Assembly: GCA_004352715.1 (NCBI GenBank)
Contig: SCFE01000039.1
Span: 552,259-616,258 of the forward strand
DNA length: 64,000 bases
Direction of reading: 5' to 3'
Source: Hofstenia miamia
Lineage: Eukaryota; Xenacoelomorpha; Acoela
Shown here: piece after piece, positions 47,501 through 58,024 of the stretch
Numbering within the stretch: the stretch's first letter is position 1
Layout: every line of letters starts with the position of its first letter
The notes under the pieces: generated by a model
What the model was told of the DNA's origin: nothing
Seen by the model: the letters and a program-made list of their open reading frames with translations, nothing else
Database searches by the model: none
Program-made: the position numbers and the translations under genes

Positions 47501-48246
47501 TTGCAGTGGTTCCTTTAAATTTCCATATTTAAAATTGGCCTAACGATGGAATTTAATAGTTCTGTTAAAAAAAACTGGCTTAAATGTGTACATATTTTGG
47601 CATAACTCAATCACACCTCATTTTCCCAATAACTGACCATTTTGCCTTGAGGATAATACCATTTTGAAAAAAGACGATCAAGATTACTGAAAATAAAAAA
47701 TAAAAATTATCGTAAAAGCATTTCGATATGTCGAAATTGTTTGTAAACTAACCATTTTTGTTCAGTTTTGATTTTGTATATTTCCAACATGCTTCCGTTG
47801 GGTCCAAATTTTGTTAGTAGCCATCAAATATTCACTACAGTGGAGGTCATGTTTCCTTTGCCGGAATTGACTGGAGGCTGAACTGGCGCTAAATATTAGG
47901 AAAATGAAACATGTCATGTGCCAAGAATAACACTCATATTATTTAGCGCGTGTATGAATATTTGAGTAGTTACACACATAATTTTATTTTCAGGCGGAAT
48001 TGGAGTGGTGACTGTTCTTTCCGAACACGACCGCCTCCGCGTTTGAGAGCTCGACATCAATCTGCTGATCCGCGTAACAATCAACTGCATGAGTCATTCG
48101 AAATTGCTTCCACTTCACAGGGTGTCTTACCGAGATGTACATCCAGCCCAAAAGCCTTTAGCTCTTTAGAAAATTTAGCTTGTTCTAGCGGGACTATTAA
48201 TCCAACATTCGAAGATGATGGAACCAGACATGAGACTAATTGTTAG
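34375..48246 (+). CDS. DGCR2: DGCR2/IDD-like single-pass membrane protein (8 exons, 582 aa)
   Basis: Joining the eight exons listed below gives 1,749 nt, exactly 582 codons plus stop, with GT/AG at every intron. Domain order: signal peptide (1-17), C-type lectin domain (about 35-190), VWC domain (about 197-272), one transmembrane helix (about 291-312), and a 270-residue tail with two PPSY motifs (366-369 and 390-393). This is the order in DGCR2, a cell-surface receptor of similar length (550 aa in human), and the linker CV.I.D...... FTPK between lectin and VWC is also shared. DGCR2's LDL-receptor A module is absent. The lectin domain lacks EPN/QPD and WND calcium-sugar motifs, so sugar binding is doubtful. 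PPxY motifs normally bind WW domains, as in NEDD4-family ligases. Transmembrane exon 4 is duplicated in the assembly. Confidence 0.85.
34513..34992 (+). CDS. DGCR2: DGCR2-like exon 2: C-type lectin domain
   Basis: The whole lectin-like domain sits in one 480 nt exon flanked by phase 1 introns. It opens with CGGSWHQFRSSSHSCFQV (the usual C..GW..F...CY), then 'AESHCESQHGSLVMF', matching A...C...G..L. It closes with 'NDCVLMKV', 'VRCDFPAPFICK', giving the expected Cys pairs. Calcium-binding EPN/QPD and WND motifs are not present. The donor is gtaaat at 34,993; reading through it would give a stop 11 codons later. Confidence 0.85.
35085..35345 (+). CDS. DGCR2: DGCR2-like exon 3: VWC domain
   Basis: The exon carries the von Willebrand factor C pattern: 'CTNCTC', 'VNCVKETC', one Cys after a Pro-rich turn, and 'CCKYDC' at the end. 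Phase 1 at both sides; donor gtgagt. The last 26 nt of the exon recur at 39,007-39,032 as the start of the assembly duplication. That copy is not a second exon, as it lacks the acceptor and the rest of the domain. Confidence 0.9.
36839..36964 (+). CDS. DGCR2: DGCR2-like exon 4: transmembrane helix (first assembled copy)
   Basis: The 42-codon exon encodes a short juxtamembrane stretch, a hydrophobic helix (ITVVTGLFIVLLLIILFV) and a basic stop-transfer RLKW. Acceptor tattttag, donor gtaagt, phase 1 at both ends. An identical copy lies at 40,527-40,652. Confidence 0.85.
37778..37808. repeat. TA microsatellite in the DGCR2-like intron
   Basis: About 30 bases of TA. The other assembled copy is at 41,468-41,496. 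Confidence 0.9.
38125..38168. repeat. TA microsatellite, differs between the two copies
   Basis: About 44 bases of TA here. The matching site at 41,814-41,845 is shorter and interrupted. Confidence 0.9.
40527..40652 (+). CDS. DGCR2: DGCR2-like exon 4, second assembled copy
   Basis: Identical to 36,839-36,964 and inside the 3.7 kb duplication joined by a single N, so probably the other allele and not a second exon. Either copy, but not both, completes the 582-codon model. Inserting both would add a second membrane helix. Confidence 0.8.
42685..42867 (+). CDS. DGCR2: DGCR2-like exon 5: cytoplasmic tail with PPSY
   Basis: Begins after a ttaag acceptor with 'CIRRFISRNRRSSSR', a basic membrane-proximal stretch, then an acidic run and 'GEPPPSYNDIV'. 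PPSY (residues 366-369) is a PPxY WW-domain ligand. Phase 1 at both ends. Confidence 0.8.
43403..43621 (+). CDS. DGCR2: DGCR2-like exon 6: cytoplasmic tail with second PPSY
   Basis: Encodes 'GEAPPSYASALTP' (PPSY at residues 390-393) and an acidic segment 'SIISDDAFEQDPYGEHTPL'. Acceptor attttag, donor gttgat, phase 1. Confidence 0.8.
43622..47246 (+). other. DGCR2-like intron 6
   Basis: A 3.6 kb intron between gttgat and gatttag. No transposon or nested gene was recognised. A 70-codon minus-strand frame at 46,178-46,390 matches nothing I know. Confidence 0.6.
47247..47376 (+). CDS. DGCR2: DGCR2-like exon 7: Ser/Arg-rich tail
   Basis: A 130 nt exon with acceptor gatttag and donor gtaagt. It encodes a basic, Ser/Thr/Arg-rich stretch ('SSSIRRPRFRRPY'). 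The exon starts in phase 1 and ends in phase 2. It is supported by the way it keeps the frame into exon 8; sequence conservation is low. Confidence 0.7.
47994..48246 (+). CDS. DGCR2: DGCR2-like exon 8: C-terminus
   Basis: Acceptor atttttattttcag. Encodes a Pro/Arg stretch then 'SPKAFSSLENLACSSGTINP' and ends in TAG at 48,244-48,246. The Ser-rich 'SLENL..SS' segment is comparable in position to the Ser-rich end of vertebrate DGCR2. Confidence 0.75.
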
Positions 48247-49424
48247 CTCTTACATACAATTCATTAGTTCGTACAATCAAAGGATTTTTCTAGAACTCAA
48301 ATCCAATTTAAGACTATGTCCTTATACAAGATTGTATCTTTTAACATTCATCATTTTCTGAGTATATAGGGAAGTGCTCTTAAAAAGTTATTAAATCGCT
48401 GACAATGCTCAATCCTGCTTTGAGAGCCTGATCAATTTGAGAATATATCATAGTTACTCAAATCAAAGTTTGTCGCAATTGTAAATTTTATTTTATAAAA
48501 TCCATTTTAAACTAGTTTTAAACTATATGTTGATGCTCAATTTGCAAGCATTTCAAGTTTGCTAATAGAGAAGTTTAAACATTTGAGAGCATTCAATACT
48601 GCTCTACATCTTTTCATTATGAATCAAAGTGATTGAAATGATCAAACTAAAGCAGTTTTGATAGTAGTATTCTTGAAATTTTCAATTAATTTCCTACAAA
48701 TTTTGTTTGTCTTATTCCTTAATGTTTACGAACTGATTTAGCATTTCACAGGCATATGTCTGCCATTTGATGTAAGTTTTATAGTTTTTTACAATTTATT
48801 TATTTGTAATCTAGTTTGAATAAATTTTTAGCTTTTATTCTGATGAATTCAATAGTGTTCCACAGTTTGCAGTAATACATCAAACATAACCGATTCGAAA
48901 TTTGTTTAAAAACGCATTATTTTATTACTATATGCTTCGGCATTACATTGTCAGTATCAAATTGTTTGCACTAAAAATTAACAAATAACCAATCACGACT
49001 CACAATATTATAAAATGACTTAGGTAAATGTAATTCACATTTAATTCATCTTTTTTATTCTAGCTTGGTCAATTAATTCATTATGCTTGCTTTGTAGGAA
49101 ATTATATATTTCTTTGATTAATATTTTATCAGTAAATCTTAAGTCGCAGGGGTCTTTAAGTGATATGAAATTGATGATTGATTCTTGTGCTCATAAATAT
49201 TTGTTAGACAGGTGCGGATATAGGATTTTCAAAACAGGGGGAGGGGCACCTTCCAATTCTTTGTTGAGGAAGTTGCAAAATGAAATGGTAGTTTGAACCA
49301 AAATATATCCAACAGAAAACGATATTGTAAAATAAAGCCCCATAAGTGTCAAATTTGAATATTTTATGCATTGCTCACTTAAATTTCCAGATGACACTTT
49401 TTCTAACATTAACATTAAAAGTAT
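48247..49424. other. 3' UTR and spacer
   Basis: Contains the likely 3' UTR of the DGCR2-like gene. No other gene supported. Confidence 0.5.
48819..48824 (+). terminator. Possible polyadenylation signal
   Basis: An AATAAA hexamer 573 nt past the DGCR2-like stop codon. The DNA is AT-rich, so the hexamer could be chance. Confidence 0.3.
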
Positions 49425-49787
49425 TTGAAATGTACAGGAAAAAACTCTAGCAACAATTCAATTATTTTCGTCAAAGTATCCCCAAAAGTACGGAAATTCT
49501 TGCTTGACTACAGCATACATATTGGTTTTCAGGTGTGCAAGGTCATTGAACATTTTTATCCACATGTGTGTTCTAACGGTGGAATGTATGGACACTTAAG
49601 AAGTAAGTGTTTAAAAAAATCACATGTGTGCATGTTCTGTGCAGAAAATCAAATATATACAAATTGTCCAAATAAGAACACTCTTTGTAAACATAAATGT
49701 GTAAATTGCAGCACTTCATACACTGAGAAATGTAATCAATCTACTTTTCAAAAGATTGTCCTATATATATGTTCAACATTAAAGTAA
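49425..49787 (+). mobile_element. LINE ORF1 C-terminal fragment with degenerate zinc knuckles
   Basis: The 120-codon frame ends in a Cys-rich tail of the kind found in ORF1 of Jockey/I-type LINEs, where CCHC knuckles help bind element RNA. Knuckle 1 reads CSNGGMYGHLRSKC: right spacing and His, but Gly in place of the second Cys. Knuckle 2 reads CMFCAENQIYTNC with the His lost. Knuckle 3 begins 'KCVNCSTSYTEKC'. The damage suggests a dead copy. Part of the end is repeated after the gap at 49,870. Confidence 0.65.
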
Positions 49788-50006
49788 TAATGCGTAAAAC
49801 AAAAACTGATGATTGACTAACACAATTGGAAAACGTACATCTTCACGATCCTTATCTAATTAACTCTAANNNNNNNNNNNNNNNNNNNNNGATTGTCCTA
49901 TATATATGTTCAACATTAAAGTAATAATGCGTAAAACAAAAACTGATGATTGACTAACACAATTGGAAAACGTACATCTTCACGATCCTTATCTAATTAA
50001 CTCTAA
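49755..50006. other. 21-N gap with duplicated flanks
   Basis: The roughly 115 bases before the N run (49,755-49,869) recur directly after it (49,891-50,006). Another unmerged contig overlap; the true gap is probably zero. Confidence 0.85.
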
Positions 50007-50059
50007 TTTAAACAATTACGAAACTCCTATCTTACCAAGTGAGGCTTGTCAAAGTAACA

Positions 50060-51300
50060 ATTTTTATAATTAGTCACCTTCCTTAAAACTAGAAGCTCCA
50101 AGGATTTTAGTAATTATTTGTAGATCTCTAAGAAACATCAAAAATTTAAGTTCTTTATTAATTGGTATTCTCACATATGAAATACATGTCTGCATAGTTT
50201 GTGAAATTAATTGCCCAATTAAAAACTTTTTTAAGTTTTTTAAATATTTTCTTGATAACATTGGTAAATAAAAAAGAAAATGAAAAATGTGACAGCATAC
50301 GAGATCTTAGCAATACAATCCTCCACTTCATTGGTAATATATGTTGAGTCTTAGTTAGCAATTTAACTCCATGGGCCATTTTCTTCGCAGTTGCATTGAT
50401 CTGCTCTGTAAATTTAAGTTCATTGTCATTTTCAATACCAAGATATTTAATTTTCTTAGTTTCATAAATGATATTTTTTCAACATATTGATTCTAATAGT
50501 TGACTTTTTCCATTTTTATTTTTTATAATCATAAATGCAGTTTCTCAATATTTAATTTCATCATATTCTGTTCAAAAAACTTCTTTACTTTAATTATATG
50601 TTTTTGTAAAATCTTTATTTTGGATGTATATAATAGAGTATCATCTGCAAATTGAATGCATTTGCCTTCAATGAAGTTAGGAATATCAGTTACATATGGA
50701 TGAATAATAGTGGTCCTAAAACTGATCTTTGTGGCACTCCATTATTTATCTTTTTTTGGCGATAGATTGTTTACTTTCACGTATTGTGAACGATCAAATA
50801 TATATGATTTCATAAATTCGATTGATGAATCACTAAAATTATAAATTTCTCTTAGTTTTTTAATTAGTAAATTATAATTAATTGAATGATTTTTCCTTCA
50901 TTGCTAACTAGACATTTGATATCATTATTGCTCTTTTTTTCTTTGATAAATTTTTTGAGGTATTGCCATTTTCTTGCTATATTCGTTCCATCCTTAAAAG
51001 ATCGTGTCAAAAATTCATTAAGATTATATTTTAATTTATTAGATACACTATTTCTTAATTTCTTGTACTTTTTGAGATTTTCTAGACATCTATTTTTACA
51101 ATAGTTTGTATAAAGCTTATGCTTTTCTTTAATTAACTGTTTAGTTACTTTTGAAATCCATATCGTCCGCTTTACAAATGGAGTTTGATCTTGTTTTTTA
51201 ATTTTAGTTATTGGACAATGTTTGTCGTACAGCATAGTCAGATTCTTTGTTATAAATTCTAACTTTTCATCAATTGTTTGAAAGTTATAGAAACATGTTC
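50060..51300 (-). mobile_element. LINE ORF2 (reverse transcriptase), minus strand, broken
   Basis: From high to low coordinates: a pre-RT helical region with 'TIWISKVTKQLIKEKHKLYT' and 'YKKLRNSVSNKL' (51,235-50,864); then 'NGVPQRSVLGPLLF' at about 50,700-50,745, the canonical VPQGS.LGP with Gly changed to Arg; 'CIQFADDTLLYTS', the FADD catalytic box, at about 50,625-50,665; and a thumb region ending 'KIFKKLKKVFNW' near 50,230. The two Asp residues of FADD are intact, but several stops and frameshifts kill the gene. Copies of this class move by target-primed reverse transcription in the nucleus. The upper part is duplicated at 52,556-52,900 by the assembly. Confidence 0.8.
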
Positions 51301-54144
51301 AGCTTAGATTTTGCAAGTTTATCGTTACATTGTTTCTGTGATAATGCTTAGTTGATGAATAAAAATATTATTGCTTTGTTTCAAGAAACATCTACGTTCG
51401 TTTTTGGTAAAAATGCTGCAGATCATTAAATGATCAGACAATAGACCATTTAAGACAAATGTTTCATAATTCGATATTTCAGAAGCATCACATATTAAGT
51501 AATGAATTAATGATGAAGGACTGCATTTTTGTCACACAATGAAGAATTGCATTGACAGAGCATATCCAATCATTAATACTCAAATGACAAATAGGGATAG
51601 AATTTTCATGACTCCTCAAATTAAATATTTATTGTGGAAAAAATGAAATTAATGCGTAACAAGCAATTTTGTAGAGCCAATGAAATGTTTGAAAGAATTA
51701 ATAAAGAAATTAAAAGAAGTATTTCAAGGGAAAAATCCAAAAAAATATAATATAAATCAAATTATGGGACGCAATACACTATCAATGCTGAATAAATAAT
51801 TTGATGCAAATGAAATCAACAAAATGTTTACTAATATATCAAATGATTTGAATTACAAACAACTTAGAACTCCTAGTACACATAGATAGTGAAGAGATTC
51901 CATCCCTAACAATGAATAAAGTATATCATGCATTGAAAAACGTCAAAAAAAACATCAACAGGTTACGACTGAATCCCATATTAGTTTATTAAACAATTTT
52001 CGTATATTATTACACCAATAGTTCATTATATACTTGAGGAATCGCTAAGAACTACTAAATTCCAGAAAATTTGGAAAACTGTTATAATCATACCAATTCC
52101 AAAGTCACAACCGCCTAAAATGCATAATTAAGACCAATTAGCATTAGTTCAATATTGTCAAGAACTTTTGAAAAACTTGTATTTAATATTCACATCAAGG
52201 ATATCTACAATAGTCATTTAAATATAAATCAGCAATGATTCCGAACAAATGGAACAGCAACAAATGTCGTTATCGAATTACAAAATAGAATTAAATCATA
52301 TGATTATGTAAGATTAATCAGCGTTGATATCAAGAAAGCATTTGACAATGTAAATCACTACATTTTATTTAAAAAGTTAAACAATATAACACATTTAAAT
52401 CCGTACATCATTAATTGACTTGATAATTTCATTGGTGATAGGCAGCAAATGGTTAAATATAATAACAGATTTTCGGATATGGAAAAGATCAACAAAAGTG
52501 TTCCTCAAGGTTCCTTTTGTGGGCCATTTCTGTTCAATATATGTAATGATTCTNGGCCATTTTCTTGCTATATTCGTTCCATCCTTAAAAGATCGTGTCA
52601 AAAATTCATTAAGATTATATTTTAATTTATTAGATACACTATTTCTTAATTTCTTGTACTTTTTGAGATTTTCTAGACATCTATTTTTACAATAGTTTGT
52701 ATAAAGCTTATGCTTTTCTTTAATTAACTGTTTAGTTACTTTTGAAATCCATATCGTCCGCTTTACAAATGGAGTTTGATCTTGTTTTTTAATTTTAGTT
52801 ATTGGACAATGTTTGTCGTACAGCATAGTCAGATTCTTTGTTATAAATTCTAACTTTTCATCAATTGTTTGAAAGTTATAGAAACATGTTCAGCTTAGAT
52901 TTTGCAAGTTTATCGTTACATTGTTTCTGTGATAATGCTTAGTTGATGAATAAAAATATTATTGCTTTGTTTCAAGAAACATCTACGTTCGTTTTTGGTA
53001 AAAATGCTGAAGATCATTAAATGATCAGACAATAGACCATTTAAGACAAATGTTTCATAATTCGATATTTCAGAAGCATCACATATTAAGTAATGAATTA
53101 ATGATGAAGGACTGCATTTTTGTCACACAATGAAGAATTGCATTGACAGAGCATATCCAATCATTAATACTCAAATGACAAATAGGGATAGAATTTTCAT
53201 GACTCCTCAAATTAAATATTTATTGTGGAAAAAATGAAATTAATGCGTAACAAGCAATTTTGTAGAGCCAATGAAATGTTTGAAAGAATTAATAAAGAAA
53301 TTAAAAGAAGTATTTCAAGGGAAAAATCCAAAAAAATATAATATAAATCAAATTATGGGACGCAATACACTATCAATGCTGAATAAATAATTTGATGCAA
53401 ATGAAATCAACAAAATGTTTACTAATATATCAAATGATTTGAATTACAAACAACTTAGAACTCCTAGTACACATAGATAGTGAAGAGATTCCATCCCTAA
53501 CAATGAATAAAGTATATCATGCATTGAAAAACGTCAAAAAAAACATCAACAGGTTACGACTGAATCCCATATTAGTTTATTAAACAATTTTCGTATATTA
53601 TTACACCAATAGTTCATTATATACTTGAGGAATCGCTAAGAACTACTAAATTCCAGAAAATTTGGAAAACTGTTATAATCATACCAATTCCAAAGTCACA
53701 ACCGCCTAAAATGCATAATTAAGACCAATTAGCATTAGTTCAATATTGTCAAGAACTTTTGAAAAACTTGTATTTAATATTCACATCAAGGATATCTACA
53801 ATAGTCATTTAAATATAAATCAGCAATGATTCCGAACAAATGGAACAGCAACAAATGTCGTTATCGAATTACAAAATAGAATTAAATCATATGATTATGT
53901 AAGATTAATCAGCGTTGATATCAAGAAAGCATTTGACAATGTAAATCACTACATTTTATTTAAAAAGTTAAACAATATAACACATTTAAATCCGTACATC
54001 ATTAATTGACTTGATAATTTCATTGGTGATAGGCAGCAAATGGTTAAATATAATAACAGATTTTCGGATATGGAAAAGATCAACAAAAGTGTTCCTCAAG
54101 GTTCCTTTTGTGGGCCATTTCTGTTCAATATATGTAATGATTCT
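50965..54144. other. 1.59 kb duplication joined by a single N (allelic contigs)
   Basis: 50,965-52,553 recurs at 52,556-54,144 across N at 52,554, with at least one substitution (aaatgctgcag versus aaatgctgaag). Same pattern as 28,963 and 39,006. True content is one copy. Confidence 0.9.
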
Positions 54145-54925
54145 TTAAATTGGGAATCTTTAAATATTGCAAATGGTTCTATTATTAAATATGCTGATGA
54201 TACATTGATTTGTCTTCCAACTCTTGATAATAACACATTCAATTAATAAAAAGATCAAATCTTGGTATGAAGAAAACAAATTTGAAGTAAATTATGAAAA
54301 GCCGCTGGAAATGATTATACAATTGAAGAGACAATTTTGTTGATAATATATCTAAAAATGATTGCTATTCCACAGTAACAATGAAATATTTGGGATTTAC
54401 CATAAATAACAAGCTTTCACTTAAAAACATATTGCTCAAATTTATAAAGATCAATGAGAAATTTTTATATGATATTAGAAGTAAAAAGATGTTTATATCA
54501 AGACGAAACTGAAATTTTATTTAATTCCCTAGTTCTATTTTAATTTAGGGCACACAAGTATATGCAGGTGAATCAGAAACATGTTTATCTAAGCTTAGCA
54601 ACATATACAAGAAAGCGTTTAAATATAAACTTATTACTAAAGAATTAAATATTTTTAACATCATTTAAGCAAAAGGCAATGCATTACATCAACACATCGA
54701 AGACTCTCAAAAAAATCTACCAAAACAATTCATTAGCAAAAGGACTAAATACGCTACATCAAAATTAAGAAAAAATCCATCGAAATTATTCTTACCAAAT
54801 ACTGTCTTCCCTGACCGATATTGCTCCTGTTGATAGTTATTTTTATTTTTTTTCAATTTTGAAACTTGTAATGCAATTTACTGCATTGTAAGCTTATACT
54901 AAAGTATATATTATTATTATTATTG
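51640..54925 (+). mobile_element. LINE ORF2 (reverse transcriptase), plus strand, broken, with ATT tail
   Basis: Plus-strand motifs: 'RANEMFERINKEIKRSIS' (pre-RT), 'LRPISISSILSRTFEKLVFN', 'VRLISVDIKKAFDNVNHYIL' (first catalytic Asp region), 'KSVPQGSFCGPFLFNIC' and 'IKYADDTLICLP' (YADD box, about 54,185-54,220). It ends at (ATT)n, about 54,909-54,925. Stops interrupt the frame near the start and the palm. The apparent length is inflated because 50,965-52,553 is repeated as 52,556-54,144. It sits head to head with the minus-strand LINE. Confidence 0.8.
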
Positions 54926-55610
54926 TCATTCTTACTTCTCACAGCTTTATGCTGGTATCCCTCTCACCAGTTCCCAGGGAGTCTGAGAGCTTTCCTCAGG
55001 ACTCTAGGTGTTCCTAACAATGCTGCCTTTTGTGCTACTGCTCCTTCCCACTTTGGTACTCCCAACTCATCCAAGTATCTCTTATGCTTCTTACTCACTG
55101 CTCCTAGTGCTCCTACTACTACTGGGACTACTTCGACCTTCTTTAACTTCCACAGCCTTTCTATTTCCTCTGCCAACTCCCTGTATTTGTCTATCTTCTC
55201 TTTCTCCTTGCTTTCTACATTCCTGTCCTTTGGTACTGCTATGTCTATCACTGTTCCCAATCTTTTCTCTTTGTCTACTACTACTATGTCTGGCCTCCGT
55301 GCTTCTACCACCTATCCTGCACCTGTCCTGTATCGCCTTACTTGTCCTGATCTTCTCTAATTGCTGCCTAATCTTTACCACTTTATTCTCAATTCTTCTC
55401 TCCCATGCTGGCTTTCTGTCTCCCTTATCTTCTTGTCGTCTTTTCTTCTTCATGTCCATGCCTACATTCTTCAGCACCTCCCATGCGCCTGCATACACTA
55501 ACCTGTTTATCTCTGTTACACTCTTAGCATCTATCCTTTCTAATACTTTGTTAACCTTTGCTGTTTCTACTGCTAACTTGCAACTGTTAAAGTTTCATGG
55601 GTTGAATATC
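54926..55610 (-). mobile_element. Internally deleted LINE with restriction-like endonuclease
   Basis: The C-terminal frame (55,311-54,964) has RPD, 14 residues, then D (RPDIVVVDKEKRLGTVID), the catalytic spacing of the restriction-like endonuclease of R2-group LINEs. It continues with 'EKIDKYRELAEEIERLW' and 'VEVVPVVVGALGAV', and ends LPGNW-stop. Just upstream, in another frame (about 55,560-55,400), is 'VTEINRLVYAGAWEVLKNVG', then 'KPAWERRIENKVVKIRQQL', a segment that in these elements precedes the reverse transcriptase. The RT domain, normally hundreds of residues between them, is missing. A frame change lies near 55,310-55,340. The element starts right after the (ATT)n tail of the LINE. 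Confidence 0.65.
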
Positions 55611-56562
55611 CACTAACACTGAACAAAATCATAAAAAGGTTAGTCACCCAAAAACATCAATTCAAATCTGAAGTACAGCAACCATTGTTTTCAAAAGATT
55701 AATACTAGCTGCCATTCATATATATATAGGTTAAAGTTTGTGTGGAGAATTGCAAAAATCATTTGATTTTGAATAAATTGCAAGTTATACTTTGAAATTA
55801 TATAAAAAATGATTAAACCATAAGCCATTGAAAACATTCTAGGACTGCACCTGCCCTAAGAACGACGAAGTCACAAATTAGGTCTAACTGTTGAAAGGCC
55901 ATTAACATAGCTTAGGAACATCCCACATCCACACATATTGTTGGCAGATTTATGCCATTAATGGGCATGAAACTTTAAATACACTGCATTGTAATTATTG
56001 TTGAGGAATTTTACTCTAATGGAGCATATTGCATTCCTTTCTTCAAGAGCAAATGATATTATGATATTCTAAAGACACTCGAAAACAAAATTTAAAAAAT
56101 ATAGACATTGATTTCATAAATGATTGGCTTCAACTAAGTGGGAGAATTGGATACTTCGCATATAAATTTGCAAGCAAAACTTTGCAATTTAAAAAAAGCT
56201 AAGCTTCAAGGTAAAGACTGATTTTTCTGTTACTCTTAGTACTATAATTAACATTACCAGATAATTGGCCTCATTTTCAGCAAGTATTATAATACTTGGA
56301 CCAGACTTGTCAACGAGTCGAGCTTCTAATGAGTCGAGCCGAACTTACATAAAATTTAAACGAGCCAAGCCGAGCCGAGCTTGGAAATGTCTGAATTGGA
56401 CCTCTATTTGGTTTTAAATCAAAATTTTGATTCTAGCATCTATTTAGACCTTTATAACAAACTAGTGTTTTATCCAGAAGCAAGGGACTACTTAAAATGT
56501 TATTGCAGCTTAGAACTTGTTGGTATATTGAAGTTTCTAGGTAAAATCAAACAACAAAGGGG
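55611..56562. other. Spacer with GAGCCGAGC motif cluster
   Basis: No gene supported. At 56,312-56,380 variants of gagtcgagc and gagccgagc recur four or five times in 70 bases. A 62-codon frame at 56,381-56,569 is unassigned. Confidence 0.4.
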
Positions 56563-56841
56563 CTATTAACATTAAACAACCTAGCGTCCGTTTTAAAGGA
56601 CAAACCGTTTTTCCACATTTACAAAGAATTTTCTCAAAACCTATTTCTAAATTTGAAAATCTTGGGGCATCCGTAGGTCTATTGGGGAACATACATTAAT
56701 GCAATGTTGAAAATTTCTATTAAAGTTTATTTGCTGTGGCAGAGATTGTTGAATAGATTAACAAGTTTTCTTAGAAATTAAATCTGTAAAAGATTTAAAT
56801 TCTCTCTATACTTAGTGTTAATGTATTTAGAAGGTTTTGAG
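56563..56841 (+). repeat. MITE copy 1, 3' truncated
   Basis: Matches 59,363-59,640 over about 275 bases with a few substitutions. The left terminus is recognisable (attaaacaacctag) but diverged. Similarity stops abruptly at gagc. Confidence 0.8.
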
Positions 56842-57490
56842 CACAAATTAAAAATACTTGTCACAAACTAAAATTGCCCTAAATATTGTAAATTATGGAA
56901 AAACAAAAGCTTTATAAATATTAAGTTTAGCCAACATCTTATATCATTTCAGATTTGAAGCATATGGGGAACAGAGCTTAAACGAAGAAAGAAATGAAAC
57001 CGAGGGGCTTTATTGAACATCAAATCACTGAAAATATTTTCGTAAAACCAAGTCTTTCGGTTCCTGAAATATGGGAAAATTGACTCATAACAGCGGCTTT
57101 TCCTCATTTTATGTAATTTCATGTAATTCGGTTACGTAATTTTTTGAACATGATTCAGAACATTATTATTTCAAAATGAAGAATGGTTTCTTTTGCATAT
57201 GCTCACTATATCTTAGAGCCAAGATTTCAGATACAAGAGCATTTTGAGTTGTCCATTTTATCCAAAACGAAAAATGGAAGAGTATCGGAATTTGTCAATT
57301 CTTTAAGCTCATCAATGTTGGAATTGGTTCAGTGATTTTGTGATCTCCTTCACATTTGACCTAGCCTAACTCAATCCATTTGAATTTCAATCTTAGTAAG
57401 GAGTTGCATAATAGTGTACTTAATAATCTTAAAAATATTTCAAATAATGATTGAAGTTTTTTTTAATTTGTATTTTTAGGTAAGAGAAGA
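56842..57490. other. AT-rich spacer
   Basis: Nothing supported. Confidence 0.5.
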
Positions 57491-57620
57491 AGTCAAAGAA
57501 TGAAATTGTAGCAAACATGTCACATAACAGGGGTTCATTCATAAATAGTATACATTGAATGTCCAATGAATTCTCCATACTCATTTATCACACAAGGTTT
57601 TTCCACTGTAACATTACCAA
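57491..57620 (-). repeat. 130 bp inverted duplicate of the window's last 130 bases
   Basis: Exact reverse complement, by eye, of 63,871-64,000. On the minus strand it carries the end of a short open frame ('GNVTVEKPCVINEYGEFIGH' to a stop 10 residues later) that extends upstream to about 57,665. The similarity may run further, because the other copy is cut by a gap and by the window end. Confidence 0.85.
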
Positions 57621-58023
57621 TTTCTTTAGTAAATTTCTTCTCATCTTTTGTAAGCTGATGCTCGTCTGTAAGAAACTATGGTAAGTGTTTGATCTTCACA
57701 TGTCACATGCAGAAATCGACTGAGGTCAGGCGACATGGGTGGCAGTGGTGACGAAATTCACTTCTAATGTGACAATGTTCTGTAATTTTAAGTCTAGAAA
57801 TTCTTGGACACTGAACACACAAATTGGTGATGCGCCATCCATCATGTTAAAATATGACTGATCAGAACTTGTGCATGCGGTGCAGTTGTAGAAAAACATA
57901 TTCTTCAAGCATGATGATCTAGTTGAGCTGAGTAAATACTTTTTCAAAAAAGAAAGCATAAGATTGATGATCTTCAATTCCTTGCACATGTATTACAATG
58001 CATACAAAACAAATATATATATA
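57621..58023 (-). other. Unassigned region, possible transposon coding remnant
   Basis: A minus-strand frame of 87 codons (57,726-57,989), and a second one leading into the 130 bp repeat ('TDEHQLTKDEKKFTKEIG'), look coding-like. I cannot place either in a family. The stretch ends in a short TA run and N at 58,024. Confidence 0.3.
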
Positions 58024-58024
58024 N

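Noticed and set aside
55008-55616. 202-codon Leu/Ser-rich plus-strand frame
   Set aside because: Antisense of the LINE endonuclease region, whose minus-strand motifs are specific.
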